In this document: positions 44,722 to 52,758 of the stretch, piece by piece | Position numbering within the stretch: position 1 is the first letter of the stretch | How the letters are laid out: each line of letters starts with the position of its first letter | DNA from: Herbidospora sakaeratensis | GTDB taxonomy: Bacteria; Actinomycetota; Actinomycetes; Streptosporangiales; Streptosporangiaceae | Reading direction: 5' to 3' | Assembly: GCF_001570525.1 (NCBI RefSeq) | Contig: NZ_BBXC01000020.1 | Location: 124,001-188,000, forward strand | Length of the DNA: 64,000 bases | The notes under the pieces: generated by a model | Told to the model about the DNA's origin: nothing | What the model saw: only the letters and a program-made list of their open reading frames with translations | The model's database searches: none | Position numbers and translations under genes: made by a program

Positions 44722-46823
44722 TGCGGAAGTTACTGACGGCAGCCGGGGCGATCGCCCTGGCCGCCACCACCCTGACGGCGTCACCGGCCCAGGCCGCCGA
44801 CGCCCCCTATGACGTGCTCGTCTTCTCCAAGACGGCGGGCTTCCGGCACGACTCGATCGCGGTCGGCACCCAGGCGATCCGCGACCTGGGCGCGGCCAAC
44901 AGCTTCAGCGTGACCGCCACCGAGGACGCCGCCGCCTTCACCACGGCCAACCTCGCCCAGTACGAGACGGTCGTGTTCCTCAACACCACCGGCGACGTGC
45001 TGAACGCCACCCAGCAGACGGCGTTCGAGAGCTACATCCGCGGGGGCGGCGGCTACGTCGGCGTGCACGCGGCGGCCGACACCGAGTACGCCTGGCCGTT
45101 CTACAACACGCTGGCGGGCGCCTACTTCGCCAGCCACCCGGCGATCCAGCAGGTCACCTCGCGCACCGAGAACCGGGCCCACCCGGCGACCGCGCACCTG
45201 CCGCAGGCGTGGACCCGCACCGACGAGCTGTACAACTACCAGACCAACCCGCGTTCGACCGCCCGGGTCCTGGCCACCCTCGACGAGTCGACCTACTCGG
45301 GCGGCTCGATGGGCGCCGACCACCCGATCACCTGGTGCAAGGGCATCGACAGCGGCCGCTCGTTCTACACGGGCTTCGGCCACACCCAATCGACCTACGC
45401 CGAGGCCGGCTTCCGCAACCAGCTCCTCGGCGGCATCCGGTACGCCGCCAAGCGCGCCGACGCCGACTGCCGCCCCGAGACCGGCTACACGACCCTCTAC
45501 AACGGCTCGACCACGGGCTGGTCACAGTCGGGGCCGGGCAGCTTCGCCAACTCCGACGCGACCCTGTCGTCCGTCGGCGGCATGGGCCTGTTCTGGTACA
45601 ACGCCAAGCAGTACACCAACTACTCGCTCAAGGCCGACTGGCGGCTGACCGGCGACAGCAACTCGGGCATCTTCATCGGCTTCCCGAACCCCGGCGGCGA
45701 CCCCAACATCGCCGTCAACCAGGGGTACGAGATCCAGATCGACGCCACCGACACCGCCGACAGGACGACGGGCTCGATCTACGGCTTCAAGTCGGCCGAC
45801 ATCGCCGCCCGCGACGCCAACCTCAACCCGCCGGGCGAGTGGAACACCTACGAGCTGCTGGTCGAGGGCCAGCGTGTCCGGGTCTACCTGAACGGCGCGC
45901 TGATCAACGACTTCACCAACACCAACGCCGCGCGCAACCTCGACGGCTACATCGGCCTCCAGAACCACGGCTCCGCCGACCAGGCGGCGTTCCGCAACGT
46001 CCGGATCAAGGAGCTGGGCGGCGCGCCGATCTGCGACACCCGCGTCCAGGCCGAGTCGTTCACCTCGGTGAACGGCGCCGCGCCCTTCACCAAGGCCGGG
46101 GCCAACAACGGGCAGACCCTGGGCAACATCGAGCCCGGCGACTGGGCCGGCTACAACAACATCGCCGTGGGCGGCGCGACGGCGATCCTGGCGCGGGTGG
46201 TGTCGGGCGGCCCCGGCGGCCAGATGCAGATCCGCACCGGCTCCCAGACCGGCCCGATCCTCGGCACGGTCGCCATCCCCAACACCGGCAGCTGGAACAC
46301 CTTCGCCGAGGTGGGCACCACGCTGAGCGGCGTGCCGTCGGGCAACGCCAACATCTTCCTTACCTTCACCGGCACGGGCACCGGCCTGTTCGACGTGGAC
46401 GACTTCACCTTCCTCCGATCCTGTACGCCGAACCTCAGCAACCTCGCGCTGAACAAGCCGGCCACGGCGTCGAGCGTTGAGTCGGGCGCCTACCCGGCGT
46501 CCGCCGCCGTCGACGCCTCGGCCACGACCCGGTGGGCCAGCGCCTTCGCCGACCCGCAGTGGATCCAGGTCGACCTGGGCCAGACCTACACGATCAACCG
46601 GGTCCGCCTGCTGTGGGAGGCGGCCTACGGGTCGGCGTACCAGATCCAGACCTCCACGAACGGCTCGACCTGGACCACGGCCAGATCGGTGACCGGCGGC
46701 AACGGCGGCGAGGACGACAACACGGGCCTGAACAACCAGGCCAGGTACGTCCGGATCCACGGCACGACCCGAGGCACCGCCTGGGGCTACTCGCTCTTCC
46801 AGTTCGAGGTCTACGGCAGCTAG
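44721..46823 (+). CDS. Secreted ThuA - DUF1080 - CBM6 - F5/8C protein
   Basis: 700-aa exported protein. Seen: signal peptide (about 1-26); ThuA-like domain about 32-255 (VLVFSKTAGFRHDSI, GGGGYVGVHAAADTEY, GFGHTQSTY); DUF1080/3-keto-disaccharide hydrolase domain about 262-440 (YNGSTTGWSQ, NSGIFIGFPN, YEIQIDAT, GEWNTYELLVEGQRVRVYLNG); CBM6-like about 442-575; F5/8 type C (CBM32-like) about 582-700. Coupled to the dehydrogenase gene (TGATG). DUF1080 enzymes cleave 3-keto-glycosides made by a sugar oxidation step, so this pair fits an oxidise-then-cleave pathway. Confidence 0.93.
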   Translation: MRKLLTAAGAIALAATTLTASPAQAADAPYDVLVFSKTAGFRHDSIAVGTQAIRDLGAANSFSVTATEDAAAFTTANLAQYETVVFLNTTGDVLNATQQTAFESYIRGGGGYVGVHAAADTEYAWPFYNTLAGAYFASHPAIQQVTSRTENRAHPATAHLPQAWTRTDELYNYQTNPRSTARVLATLDESTYSGGSMGADHPITWCKGIDSGRSFYTGFGHTQSTYAEAGFRNQLLGGIRYAAKRADADCRPETGYTTLYNGSTTGWSQSGPGSFANSDATLSSVGGMGLFWYNAKQYTNYSLKADWRLTGDSNSGIFIGFPNPGGDPNIAVNQGYEIQIDATDTADRTTGSIYGFKSADIAARDANLNPPGEWNTYELLVEGQRVRVYLNGALINDFTNTNAARNLDGYIGLQNHGSADQAAFRNVRIKELGGAPICDTRVQAESFTSVNGAAPFTKAGANNGQTLGNIEPGDWAGYNNIAVGGATAILARVVSGGPGGQMQIRTGSQTGPILGTVAIPNTGSWNTFAEVGTTLSGVPSGNANIFLTFTGTGTGLFDVDDFTFLRSCTPNLSNLALNKPATASSVESGAYPASAAVDASATTRWASAFADPQWIQVDLGQTYTINRVRLLWEAAYGSAYQIQTSTNGSTWTTARSVTGGNGGEDDNTGLNNQARYVRIHGTTRGTAWGYSLFQFEVYGS

Positions 46824-46834
46824 CCAAGATCACC

Positions 46835-46867
46835 AAAGGGGGCGCCGGCGCGACCGGCGCCCCCTTT
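46835..46867 (+). terminator. Intrinsic terminator after ThuA gene
   Basis: Perfect 14-bp arms AAAGGGGGCGCCGG / CCGGCGCCCCCTTT with a 5-nt loop, 12 bp beyond the stop. Confidence 0.9.
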
Positions 46868-46872
46868 CCCAT

Positions 46873-46912
46873 GCGACCAAATCACCACGGACCCAGCGAC
46901 CAAATCACCACG
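46873..46912. repeat. 17-bp tandem direct repeat
   Basis: GCGACCAAATCACCACG occurs at 46873-46889 and exactly again at 46896-46912, a 23-bp period (about two helical turns). It lies after the terminator and 75 bp upstream of the ECF41-type promoter. Likely a tandem protein-binding site; could be a small duplication. Confidence 0.7.
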
Positions 46913-46986
46913 TGACGCGCTCGCGGCCGGGGCGGCTGTCATATAACGCCAGGTCGCTGGGTATCTGAAAAGAAGTTCGCGGCTTT

Positions 46987-47013
46987 TGTCACAACTTCTG
47001 GCTCTCCCCTGTC
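46987..47013 (+). promoter_or_regulatory. ECF41-type sigma promoter
   Basis: TGTCACA (46987-46993), exactly 16 bp, TGTC (47010-47013). The known ECF41 target is TGTCACA-N16-CGTC, a one-base mismatch. It precedes a seven-gene operon that encodes an ECF41 sigma factor, the expected autoregulated arrangement. Confidence 0.75.
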
Positions 47014-47048
47014 CTAGCTGACGTCCGGCAACGAGAAAAGGGGAAGCT

Positions 47049-47801
47049 ATGAAGATCGTCGTCATCGGGGGCACCGGGCTGATCGGGTCCAGGCTCATCG
47101 AGATGGTGCAGGAGCACGGCCACGAAGGGGTCGCCGCCGCGCCCAGCACGGGCGTGAACACCCTCACCGGTGAGGGACTCGCCGAGGTCATGCAGGGCGC
47201 CGACGCCGTGGTCGACGTGTCGAACTCGCCCTCCTGGGCGCGCGAGGACGTGTGGAACTTCTTCACCACGTCCACCTCGAACCTCCTGGAGGCCGAGAAG
47301 GCCGCCGGGGTCGGGCATCACGTCGCCCTGTCGATCGTGGGAAGCGAGCGGCTGCCCGACAACGACTACTTCCGGGCCAAGATCGCCCAGGAGGCGCTGA
47401 TCGAGGGCTCGGGGGTGCCCTACTCGCTCGTCCACGCCACCCAGTTCTTCGAGTTCGTCAAGGGCATCGCCGACGAGGCGACCCGCGACGACGGGGTGCA
47501 CATCGCCCCCGTGCGGTTCCAGCCCATCGCGGCGGCCGACGTGTCGCTGAACGTCGGCAAGGTCGCCGTCGGCGCGCCGCTGAACGGGCGGCGGGAGATC
47601 GCCGGGCCCGAGCAGTACCAGATGGACGAGTTCATCGGCGAGGCCCTCAAGGCCCTCGGCGACCCCCGCACGGTCGTGCCCGACGTCCACGCCCGCTACT
47701 TCGGCAGTGAGCTGGAGCAGCGTTCGCTGGTGCCCGGCGACGGCGCGACCCTCGGCCGGATCGGCTATTTCGACTGGCTCAAGGACAACCAGGGGAAGTG
47801 A
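47049..47801 (+). CDS. Atypical SDR / NAD(P)-binding epimerase-like protein
   Basis: 250-aa NAD(P)-binding protein of the NmrA/atypical SDR group. Seen: N-terminal IVVIGGTGLIGSRL (residues 3-16), DVSNSPSW, HHVALSIVGSERL and YFRAKIAQEALIEGSGVPYSLVHATQFFEF, typical of the subgroup that lacks the classic YxxxK. AAAAGGGGAAG lies before the ATG. First gene of the ECF41 operon; oxidoreductases or epimerases are the characteristic partners of ECF41 sigma factors. Substrate unknown. Confidence 0.9.
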   Translation: MKIVVIGGTGLIGSRLIEMVQEHGHEGVAAAPSTGVNTLTGEGLAEVMQGADAVVDVSNSPSWAREDVWNFFTTSTSNLLEAEKAAGVGHHVALSIVGSERLPDNDYFRAKIAQEALIEGSGVPYSLVHATQFFEFVKGIADEATRDDGVHIAPVRFQPIAAADVSLNVGKVAVGAPLNGRREIAGPEQYQMDEFIGEALKALGDPRTVVPDVHARYFGSELEQRSLVPGDGATLGRIGYFDWLKDNQGK

Positions 47802-47805
47802 TCAC

Positions 47806-48189
47806 ATGTCCGAAGCATGGAAGACCGCGCTGACGGTGCTCCAGGAGGTCGACCCTCCCTTCATCCCGGAGGGGGCGCACGCCTCGACCATCGTCATCGA
47901 GTATCCGCCCGGCGACCCCGGCACCCCGCCCCACCGCCACTCGGGGCCGGCCTTCGGCTACGTCATCGAGGGCGAGATGCGGTTCGAGCTGCAGGGACAG
48001 CCGATCAGGATCGTCAAGGCCGGCGAGGTCTTCTGGGAGCCGGGCGGCGACCCCATCCACTTCCAGGACGGCAACGCCCGCGACGACATGCGGCTGAAGT
48101 TCACCGTCACGATGTTCTGCGCCCCGGGCACGCCGATGCTCACCTTCGTCGAACAGGACGAACTCGACCGCCTGGGATGGTCGCGATGA
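47806..48189 (+). CDS. Cupin domain protein
   Basis: 127-aa single-domain cupin. Seen: metal-binding first motif PPHRHSGPAFGYVIEGEM (residues 45-62) and second motif GEVFWEPGGDPIHFQ (about 73-87), with the His/Glu pattern of metal-binding small beta-barrels. It overlaps the next gene by ATGA and follows the SDR by 4 bp. It could be a small dioxygenase, isomerase or sensor for the operon's redox substrate. Confidence 0.9.
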   Translation: MSEAWKTALTVLQEVDPPFIPEGAHASTIVIEYPPGDPGTPPHRHSGPAFGYVIEGEMRFELQGQPIRIVKAGEVFWEPGGDPIHFQDGNARDDMRLKFTVTMFCAPGTPMLTFVEQDELDRLGWSR

Positions 48190-48374
48190 ACGAGGAGTTC
48201 CTCGAGGCCGAACTGGCCATGGCCGAAGGCAGCCACCCGGAGGAACTGGCCGAAGAGCCGATCACCGAGTGGTTGTACGACCCGGCCGAGGCCGAACGCG
48301 AGGAGATCGGCCTGCGCGGCCTCATCGGCGCGGTGGAGGTGCTCGAAGAGGACGTCATCTGGGAACGGCCATGA
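48186..48374 (+). CDS. 62-aa acidic small protein
   Basis: Very acidic small protein (MNEEFLEAELAMAEG, EELAEEPITEWLYDPAE, LEEDVIWERP) without membrane helix or known motif. Overlaps the cupin and the hydrolase by 4 bp each, so its expression is firmly set within the ECF41 operon. Possibly a partner subunit or a regulator of a neighbour; I do not recognise it. Confidence 0.75.
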   Translation: MNEEFLEAELAMAEGSHPEELAEEPITEWLYDPAEAEREEIGLRGLIGAVEVLEEDVIWERP

Positions 48375-49069
48375 GTCCCACCGTCGTCCTGGTGCACGGC
48401 GCCTTCACCGGATCGGGGAGCTGGAAGCGCGTCATCCGGCGCCTGCGCGCCCAGGGGCTGCCCGTCGTCACGGCGGCCAACCCGCTGCGCGACCTGGAGG
48501 GCGACGCCGCCTACGTGCGCGACGTGATCGACGGCATCGGAGGGCCGGTCGTCCTGGCCGGCCACTCCTACGCCGGCATGGTGATCACCCAGGCCGTCCA
48601 TCCGGCGGTCCAGGCGCTCGTGTACGTCTCGGCGTTCGCCCCCGAGACCTGCGAGAGCGCCCTGACGCTGGCGGAGAAGTTCGAGGGCGGCACCCTGGCC
48701 GACGCCCTGGTCTCCTACCCGGTCGCCACCGGCGGCCGGGAGTTCCGCATCGACCCCGAGAGGTTCCAGCAGCAGTTCTGCCACGACGTCGACCCCGAGT
48801 CGGCGGCCGTGATGGCGGTGTTGCAGCGCCCGGTCACCGAACGGGCGCTGACCGACCTGGCCACCAAGGCGGCCTGGCGGGACACGCCGTCGTGGTTCGT
48901 GTACGGCGAACGCGACGCCAACATCCCGGTCGAGGCGATGCGGTGGATGGCGGAACGGGCCGGTTCCATGGGCACCCGGGAGATCCCCGGCGCCTCCCAC
49001 GCGATCCCGGTCTCCTGGCCCGACACCGTCACCCGGACCGTCCTCGACGCCGTGACCCACGTGCGGTGA
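48371..49069 (+). CDS. Alpha/beta hydrolase
   Basis: 232-aa hydrolase. Seen: VVLVHGAFTGSGSW (residues 5-18), nucleophile elbow AGHSYAG (Ser near 67), acid candidate in YGERDANIP and His in GASHAIP near the C-terminus; close to the group often annotated as alpha/beta hydrolase near ECF sigma genes. Coupled upstream (ATGA) and 1 bp from the sigma gene. Cytoplasmic; substrate unknown. Confidence 0.9.
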   Translation: MSPTVVLVHGAFTGSGSWKRVIRRLRAQGLPVVTAANPLRDLEGDAAYVRDVIDGIGGPVVLAGHSYAGMVITQAVHPAVQALVYVSAFAPETCESALTLAEKFEGGTLADALVSYPVATGGREFRIDPERFQQQFCHDVDPESAAVMAVLQRPVTERALTDLATKAAWRDTPSWFVYGERDANIPVEAMRWMAERAGSMGTREIPGASHAIPVSWPDTVTRTVLDAVTHVR

Positions 49070-49070
49070 A

Positions 49071-49949
49071 GTGATCCGCGTGGATTCCCTGGAGAACGCC
49101 GCATCGGTCTTCACCGAGCTTCGGCCGCGCCTGTTCGGCATCGCCTACCGCATGCTGGGCAGCGCGGCCGAGGCCGAAGACGTCGTGCAGGACGTCTGGT
49201 TGCGGTGGCAGGGCGCCGACCGCGCGGCCGTGCAGAGCCCGCCGGCGTTCCTGGCGACCATCGCCACCCGGTTGTCGATCAACGTGGCGCGGTCGGCGCG
49301 GGCGCGGCGGGAGTCGTACATCGGGCCGTGGTTGCCCGAGCCGGTCGACACCAGCGCCGATCCCACGCTGGGGGCCGAGCGCGGGGAGGCCCTGGAGTTC
49401 GCCTTCCTGCTGCTGCTCGAACGGCTCACCCCGACCGAGCGGGCGGCCTATGTGCTGCGGGAGGCGTTCGTCTATCCGTACGAGCAGATCGCGGAGATCA
49501 TCCAGGTCAGCGCGGCCAACGCGCGCCAGCTCGTGAGCCGGGCCCGCAAGCACCTGGCGGCCGGGCGGCACGAGCCCATCGACAAGACCGAGCACCGCCG
49601 CCTGCTGGAGACCTTCCTGGACGCCGCCCAGTCGGGTGACGTCGTGGCGCTGGAGCACCTGTTCGCCGAGGACGTCGTGAGCCTGACCGACGGGAACGGC
49701 GTCCGGGGCGCGGCCCGCCTGGTCATGCACGGCGTGCCGCGCGTGACCAAGTTCATCGCCGCCTTCGCCCCCCGCTTCTGGCCCGGCGCGACCGTCACCT
49801 TCGTCGACGTGAACGGCAACCCGGGCGTGTTCGTGCCGGCCCGGGAGAAGGTCGGCGGGGCCCTGCTCGTGCTCGACGCCTCCCGCGACGGCATCCACCA
49901 GCTGTTGTGGGTCATGAACCCCGACAAACTCGCCGGTTATTCGAAATGA
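49071..49949 (+). CDS. ECF41-family RNA polymerase sigma factor with SnoaL-like extension
   Basis: 292-aa sigma factor. Seen: sigma region 2 about 12-80 (LFGIAYRMLGSAAEAEDVVQDVWLRW), the ECF41-typical linker YIGPWLPEP (83-91), region 4 about 105-165 (LTPTERAAYVLREAFVYPYEQIAEII...ARQLVSRARKHL), and a C-terminal SnoaL-like regulatory domain about 172-290. Of the two conserved ECF41 extension motifs, NPDKL is intact (283-287), while DGGGK reads DGNGV (207-211). ECF41 factors are controlled by this extension rather than a separate anti-sigma. Start GTG 49071 (GTG 49080 also possible). Likely drives its own operon from the TGTCACA promoter. Confidence 0.95.
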   Translation: MIRVDSLENAASVFTELRPRLFGIAYRMLGSAAEAEDVVQDVWLRWQGADRAAVQSPPAFLATIATRLSINVARSARARRESYIGPWLPEPVDTSADPTLGAERGEALEFAFLLLLERLTPTERAAYVLREAFVYPYEQIAEIIQVSAANARQLVSRARKHLAAGRHEPIDKTEHRRLLETFLDAAQSGDVVALEHLFAEDVVSLTDGNGVRGAARLVMHGVPRVTKFIAAFAPRFWPGATVTFVDVNGNPGVFVPAREKVGGALLVLDASRDGIHQLLWVMNPDKLAGYSK

Positions 49950-50578
49950 CCGATTCCCTGAGGGAGCTGCTCGACGAGCGCCGCCACCTGATCGACGTCG
50001 CCACCTGGTTGTTCGGCTCCGAGACGGCCGCCGACCAGATCGTCCAGGAGACCTACCGCCGTTGGTACGCCCTCACCGACCCCGAGCGCGCCGCGATCAC
50101 GCGGCCCCGGGCCTGGCTGACCCGCGTGGCGGGCGGCATCTGCCTGGAGCTCCTGGCTTCCGGCACGCCCCACCCGGTGCCGCCGACACGGCAGGCGCCC
50201 CGGCCCCGGTCCGGCCACCCGGCCCCGGCCCGGTCCGACCACGTCTCCCGGCGCTTCGCCGCCGCCTGCTCGGCCGGTGACGCGCCCGCGCTGCGGGCGG
50301 TGCTGGCGCCGGACGTCCTGGTCGTCAGCGACGGCGGCGGCAAGATCCGCGCCCCGCTCGGGCCCGCGCACGGCCCCGACGCGGTCGCCCGATTCCTGGC
50401 CCGGCTGGTCGCCGGGGTCGAGGTCTGCGCCGAGCCGGTGAACGGCCGGACCGGCGTGGTGCTCCGGCAGGACGGACGGGCGGTCGCCGTGATGAGCGTC
50501 AGCGTGGCCGCGCACGACGTGACGGCGGTGTGGATCGTGCTCAACCCCGACAAACTGGAGGGCTGGCACCGGCCATGA
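49946..50578 (+). CDS. Sigma-like protein lacking region 4, with SnoaL-like domain
   Basis: 210-aa paralogue of the preceding sigma factor. Seen: region 2-like part about 5-70 (LLDERRHLIDVATWLFGSETAADQIVQETYRRWYAL), a Pro/Arg-rich linker about 72-97 where region 4 should be, and a SnoaL-like domain about 98-210 with intact DGGGK (129-133) and NPDKL (200-204). Without region 4 it cannot recognise a -35 in the usual way. Overlaps both neighbours by ATGA. It complements the first factor, whose DGGGK is degraded, so they may work together; this is inference. Confidence 0.85.
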   Translation: MTDSLRELLDERRHLIDVATWLFGSETAADQIVQETYRRWYALTDPERAAITRPRAWLTRVAGGICLELLASGTPHPVPPTRQAPRPRSGHPAPARSDHVSRRFAAACSAGDAPALRAVLAPDVLVVSDGGGKIRAPLGPAHGPDAVARFLARLVAGVEVCAEPVNGRTGVVLRQDGRAVAVMSVSVAAHDVTAVWIVLNPDKLEGWHRP

Positions 50579-51000
50579 CCTTGTACGCCACGACCGTCAC
50601 GGTGACCGGCGGCAGTTCGGCCCACGGCCGGGCGACCGGCCGGGCGGTCTCCCCCGACGGCGCGCTCGACCTGGAGCTGAGGCTGCCCACGGAACTGGGC
50701 GGCGACTCCGGCGGGCCGAACCCGGAACAGCTCTTCGCGGCCGCCTACGCGGCCTGTTTCCAGGCGGCGCTGAGCCTGGCGGCCCGGCGGCACCACCTCG
50801 ACCCGTCGTCGATCAGCGTGGCGGCCACGGTGGCCTTCGGCCGCGACCCCGCCGACGACGGCTACCGGGTGAGCGTCGACCTGGTGGTCACCTGGCCGGA
50901 CGCCGACCCGGACGTGGCGGCCCGGCTCGTTTCGCGGGCGGAGGCGCTCTGTCCGTACACGAAGATGAGCCCGGCGACGATCAGCCTCTCGCCCGGCTGA
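50575..51000 (+). CDS. Ohr/OsmC family organic hydroperoxide resistance protein
   Basis: 141-aa thiol peroxidase of the Ohr type. Seen: reactive Cys61 in AAAYAACFQAAL, resolving Cys126 in ALCPYTKMSP, and Arg19 in HGRATG in the position of the active-site arginine. Reduces organic hydroperoxides using lipoylated or dithiol partners. Last gene of the ECF41 operon, coupled by ATGA, which links the operon to oxidative stress. It overlaps the convergent ROK gene by 20 bp. Confidence 0.93.
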   Translation: MTLYATTVTVTGGSSAHGRATGRAVSPDGALDLELRLPTELGGDSGGPNPEQLFAAAYAACFQAALSLAARRHHLDPSSISVAATVAFGRDPADDGYRVSVDLVVTWPDADPDVAARLVSRAEALCPYTKMSPATISLSPG

Positions 51001-52153
51001 CCGCCTCCGCCGGGTCGGCCAGCAGCCCCGCGAAACCCAGTTCCGCCCCGCCCACCAGCGTCGTGTCGTCGCCGAGAGCGGCGATGCGCAGCTCCACGCG
51101 CTCCCGCGACACCGGCAGCACGTTGGCCTCGATGCGGGTGCGGACCTGCTCGGCCGAGCCCCGGTAGACGTCGCGCAACATGCCGCCGAAGATCACCACG
51201 CCCGGGTTGAACAGGTTGATCAGGTTGGCCACCCCGACCCCCAGCCAGTCGCCGACCCGGTTGAGCGCCTCCCGGGCGGCCTGGTCGCCGCGTTCGGCGG
51301 CGTGCACGACCGAGGCGACGGCGTCGCGGCCGACGCTGCCGTGGGGCCAGCCGGCCAGGTCGAGCAGGGCGCTCTCGCCCACCTCCGCCTCCAGGCAGCC
51401 CCGCGACCCGCACAGGCACGGTCGCCCGTCGAAGGGATTCACCACCATGTGCCCGGCCTCGGCGGCGTAGCCGTCGTCACCGCCCAGCCGCTTGCCGTCG
51501 ACGATCACCCCGCCGCCCACGCCGACGTCGCCGTGCAGGTAGATGAGGTTGCGGAAGCCGATCCCCGCGCCGCGCTCGTTCTCGGCGACCGCGCCGAGGT
51601 GCGCCTCGTTGCCCACCCTGACGGGCAGGTCGAGCGGGAGCCGGCGTTCCAGCTCGGGCCCGAACGCCTGGTCGACCCAGCCCGTCTTGGGGCCGTAGCG
51701 GACCGTGCCGTCGTGGGGCCGGATCATCCCGCAGAACGAGGCGCCGACCCCCACGCACACCGCGCCGTCGGGCACGTCGCGGAGCAGCTGGCGGGCGAAC
51801 TCGGCCAGCGTGCCGACGACGTCGTCGAGATCGGGGAACCGCCGTTGCCGCACCGCCGCCCGCCGGTCGAGGATGACGCCCCCGAGCCCGACCCGCGCCG
51901 CCACCAGCCAGTCGACCGCGACGTCGAACGCGAGCACGAACACCTTCTCGCTCTCGGGGCTGACCACCAGCGACGGCCGCCCCGCCTTCTGGACGTCGTC
52001 GGGCAGCTCCTCCCTGACCAGGCCCAGCGCGGCGAGTTCAGCGGTCAGCGCCATGGTCGTGCTGCGGTTCAGCCCGAACTCCTCCGTCAGCGCGGCCCGC
52101 GACGTCGGCCCGTTCAGGTGGACGTAGCGCAGCAGCGCCCCGAGGTTCTTCAT
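50981..52153 (-). CDS. ROK family transcriptional regulator
   Basis: 390-aa regulator. Seen: N-terminal winged helix (LLRYVHLNGPTSRAALTEEFGLNRSTTM, about 7-35), ROK fold with GVGASFCGMI, NEAHLGAVAE, GVGGGVIVDG and zinc motif CLCGSRGCLE. The glycine-rich ATP site is kept, but family repressors of this type normally bind sugars for control. Lies 9 bp downstream of a lamin-tail secreted protein gene on the same strand, so perhaps co-transcribed. It overlaps the Ohr gene end-to-end by 20 bp. Confidence 0.92.
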   Translation of the reverse strand: MKNLGALLRYVHLNGPTSRAALTEEFGLNRSTTMALTAELAALGLVREELPDDVQKAGRPSLVVSPESEKVFVLAFDVAVDWLVAARVGLGGVILDRRAAVRQRRFPDLDDVVGTLAEFARQLLRDVPDGAVCVGVGASFCGMIRPHDGTVRYGPKTGWVDQAFGPELERRLPLDLPVRVGNEAHLGAVAENERGAGIGFRNLIYLHGDVGVGGGVIVDGKRLGGDDGYAAEAGHMVVNPFDGRPCLCGSRGCLEAEVGESALLDLAGWPHGSVGRDAVASVVHAAERGDQAAREALNRVGDWLGVGVANLINLFNPGVVIFGGMLRDVYRGSAEQVRTRIEANVLPVSRERVELRIAALGDDTTLVGGAELGFAGLLADPAEAVSRARG

Positions 52154-52162
52154 GACCCGAGT

Positions 52163-52630
52163 TCAGCAGATGACGTAGTCATCCCGCGACGAGTCGTAGG
52201 AGCACGAGTCGACCAGTTTGCCCGACGCGTTGTGCAGGTAGCCGGTGTCGGACGTCTGGTTCCAGATGTAGGTGAAGGTCCCCTGCCCGCTGCGCTGCCA
52301 GTAGCGGGTCGTGGCGGTGTTCTTGCCCTTGCCGCTCCGCAGCGTGACCGTCTTGCCGGGCTTCAGGGTGAACGCGGTGAACGTGTAGACGTGGTCGGAC
52401 CGCTTGGTCTCGTCGCGGACCGTCCAGCCCGTGAGGCTGACCGCCTTCTTGGAGACGTTCTTGATCTGGATGTACTCGCCGTTGACGCTGCCGTTCGCGC
52501 CGTTGTCGGGCGAGCCGGGCGAGTCATAGAAGATCTTGGTGATCCGTACGGCCGGAGCCTTCGCCTGGGCCGGCTGGGCAAGGCCCGCGGCCGTTAACAG
52601 GGCGACGGTCAGCAGAACTCGAACACGCAT
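52163..52630 (-). CDS. Secreted lamin tail domain protein
   Basis: 155-aa exported protein. Seen: signal peptide (MRVRVLLTVALLTAAGLAQPAQA) cleaved near residue 23, then a single lamin-tail (LTD) Ig-like domain: VRITKIFYDSPG, NGEYIQIKNVSKKAVSLTGWTVRDE, YTFTAFTLKPGKTVTLRSGKG, ending with a CSY...DDYVIC pair of cysteines. Such stand-alone LTD proteins are common in actinobacteria, with unknown surface roles. Upstream of a ROK gene by 9 bp. Confidence 0.9.
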   Translation of the reverse strand: MRVRVLLTVALLTAAGLAQPAQAKAPAVRITKIFYDSPGSPDNGANGSVNGEYIQIKNVSKKAVSLTGWTVRDETKRSDHVYTFTAFTLKPGKTVTLRSGKGKNTATTRYWQRSGQGTFTYIWNQTSDTGYLHNASGKLVDSCSYDSSRDDYVIC

Positions 52631-52758
52631 GGAACGCTCCAGGGGTCAGGGGAGACGAGCCGGACCTCGAATGATATTTCTGTCCCGAGAAGCTCAATTG
52701 GCGATTCTCGTATCGTTTCGATATCCGACGCCCCATTTGCCACGCCTAGAGTTGCCCC

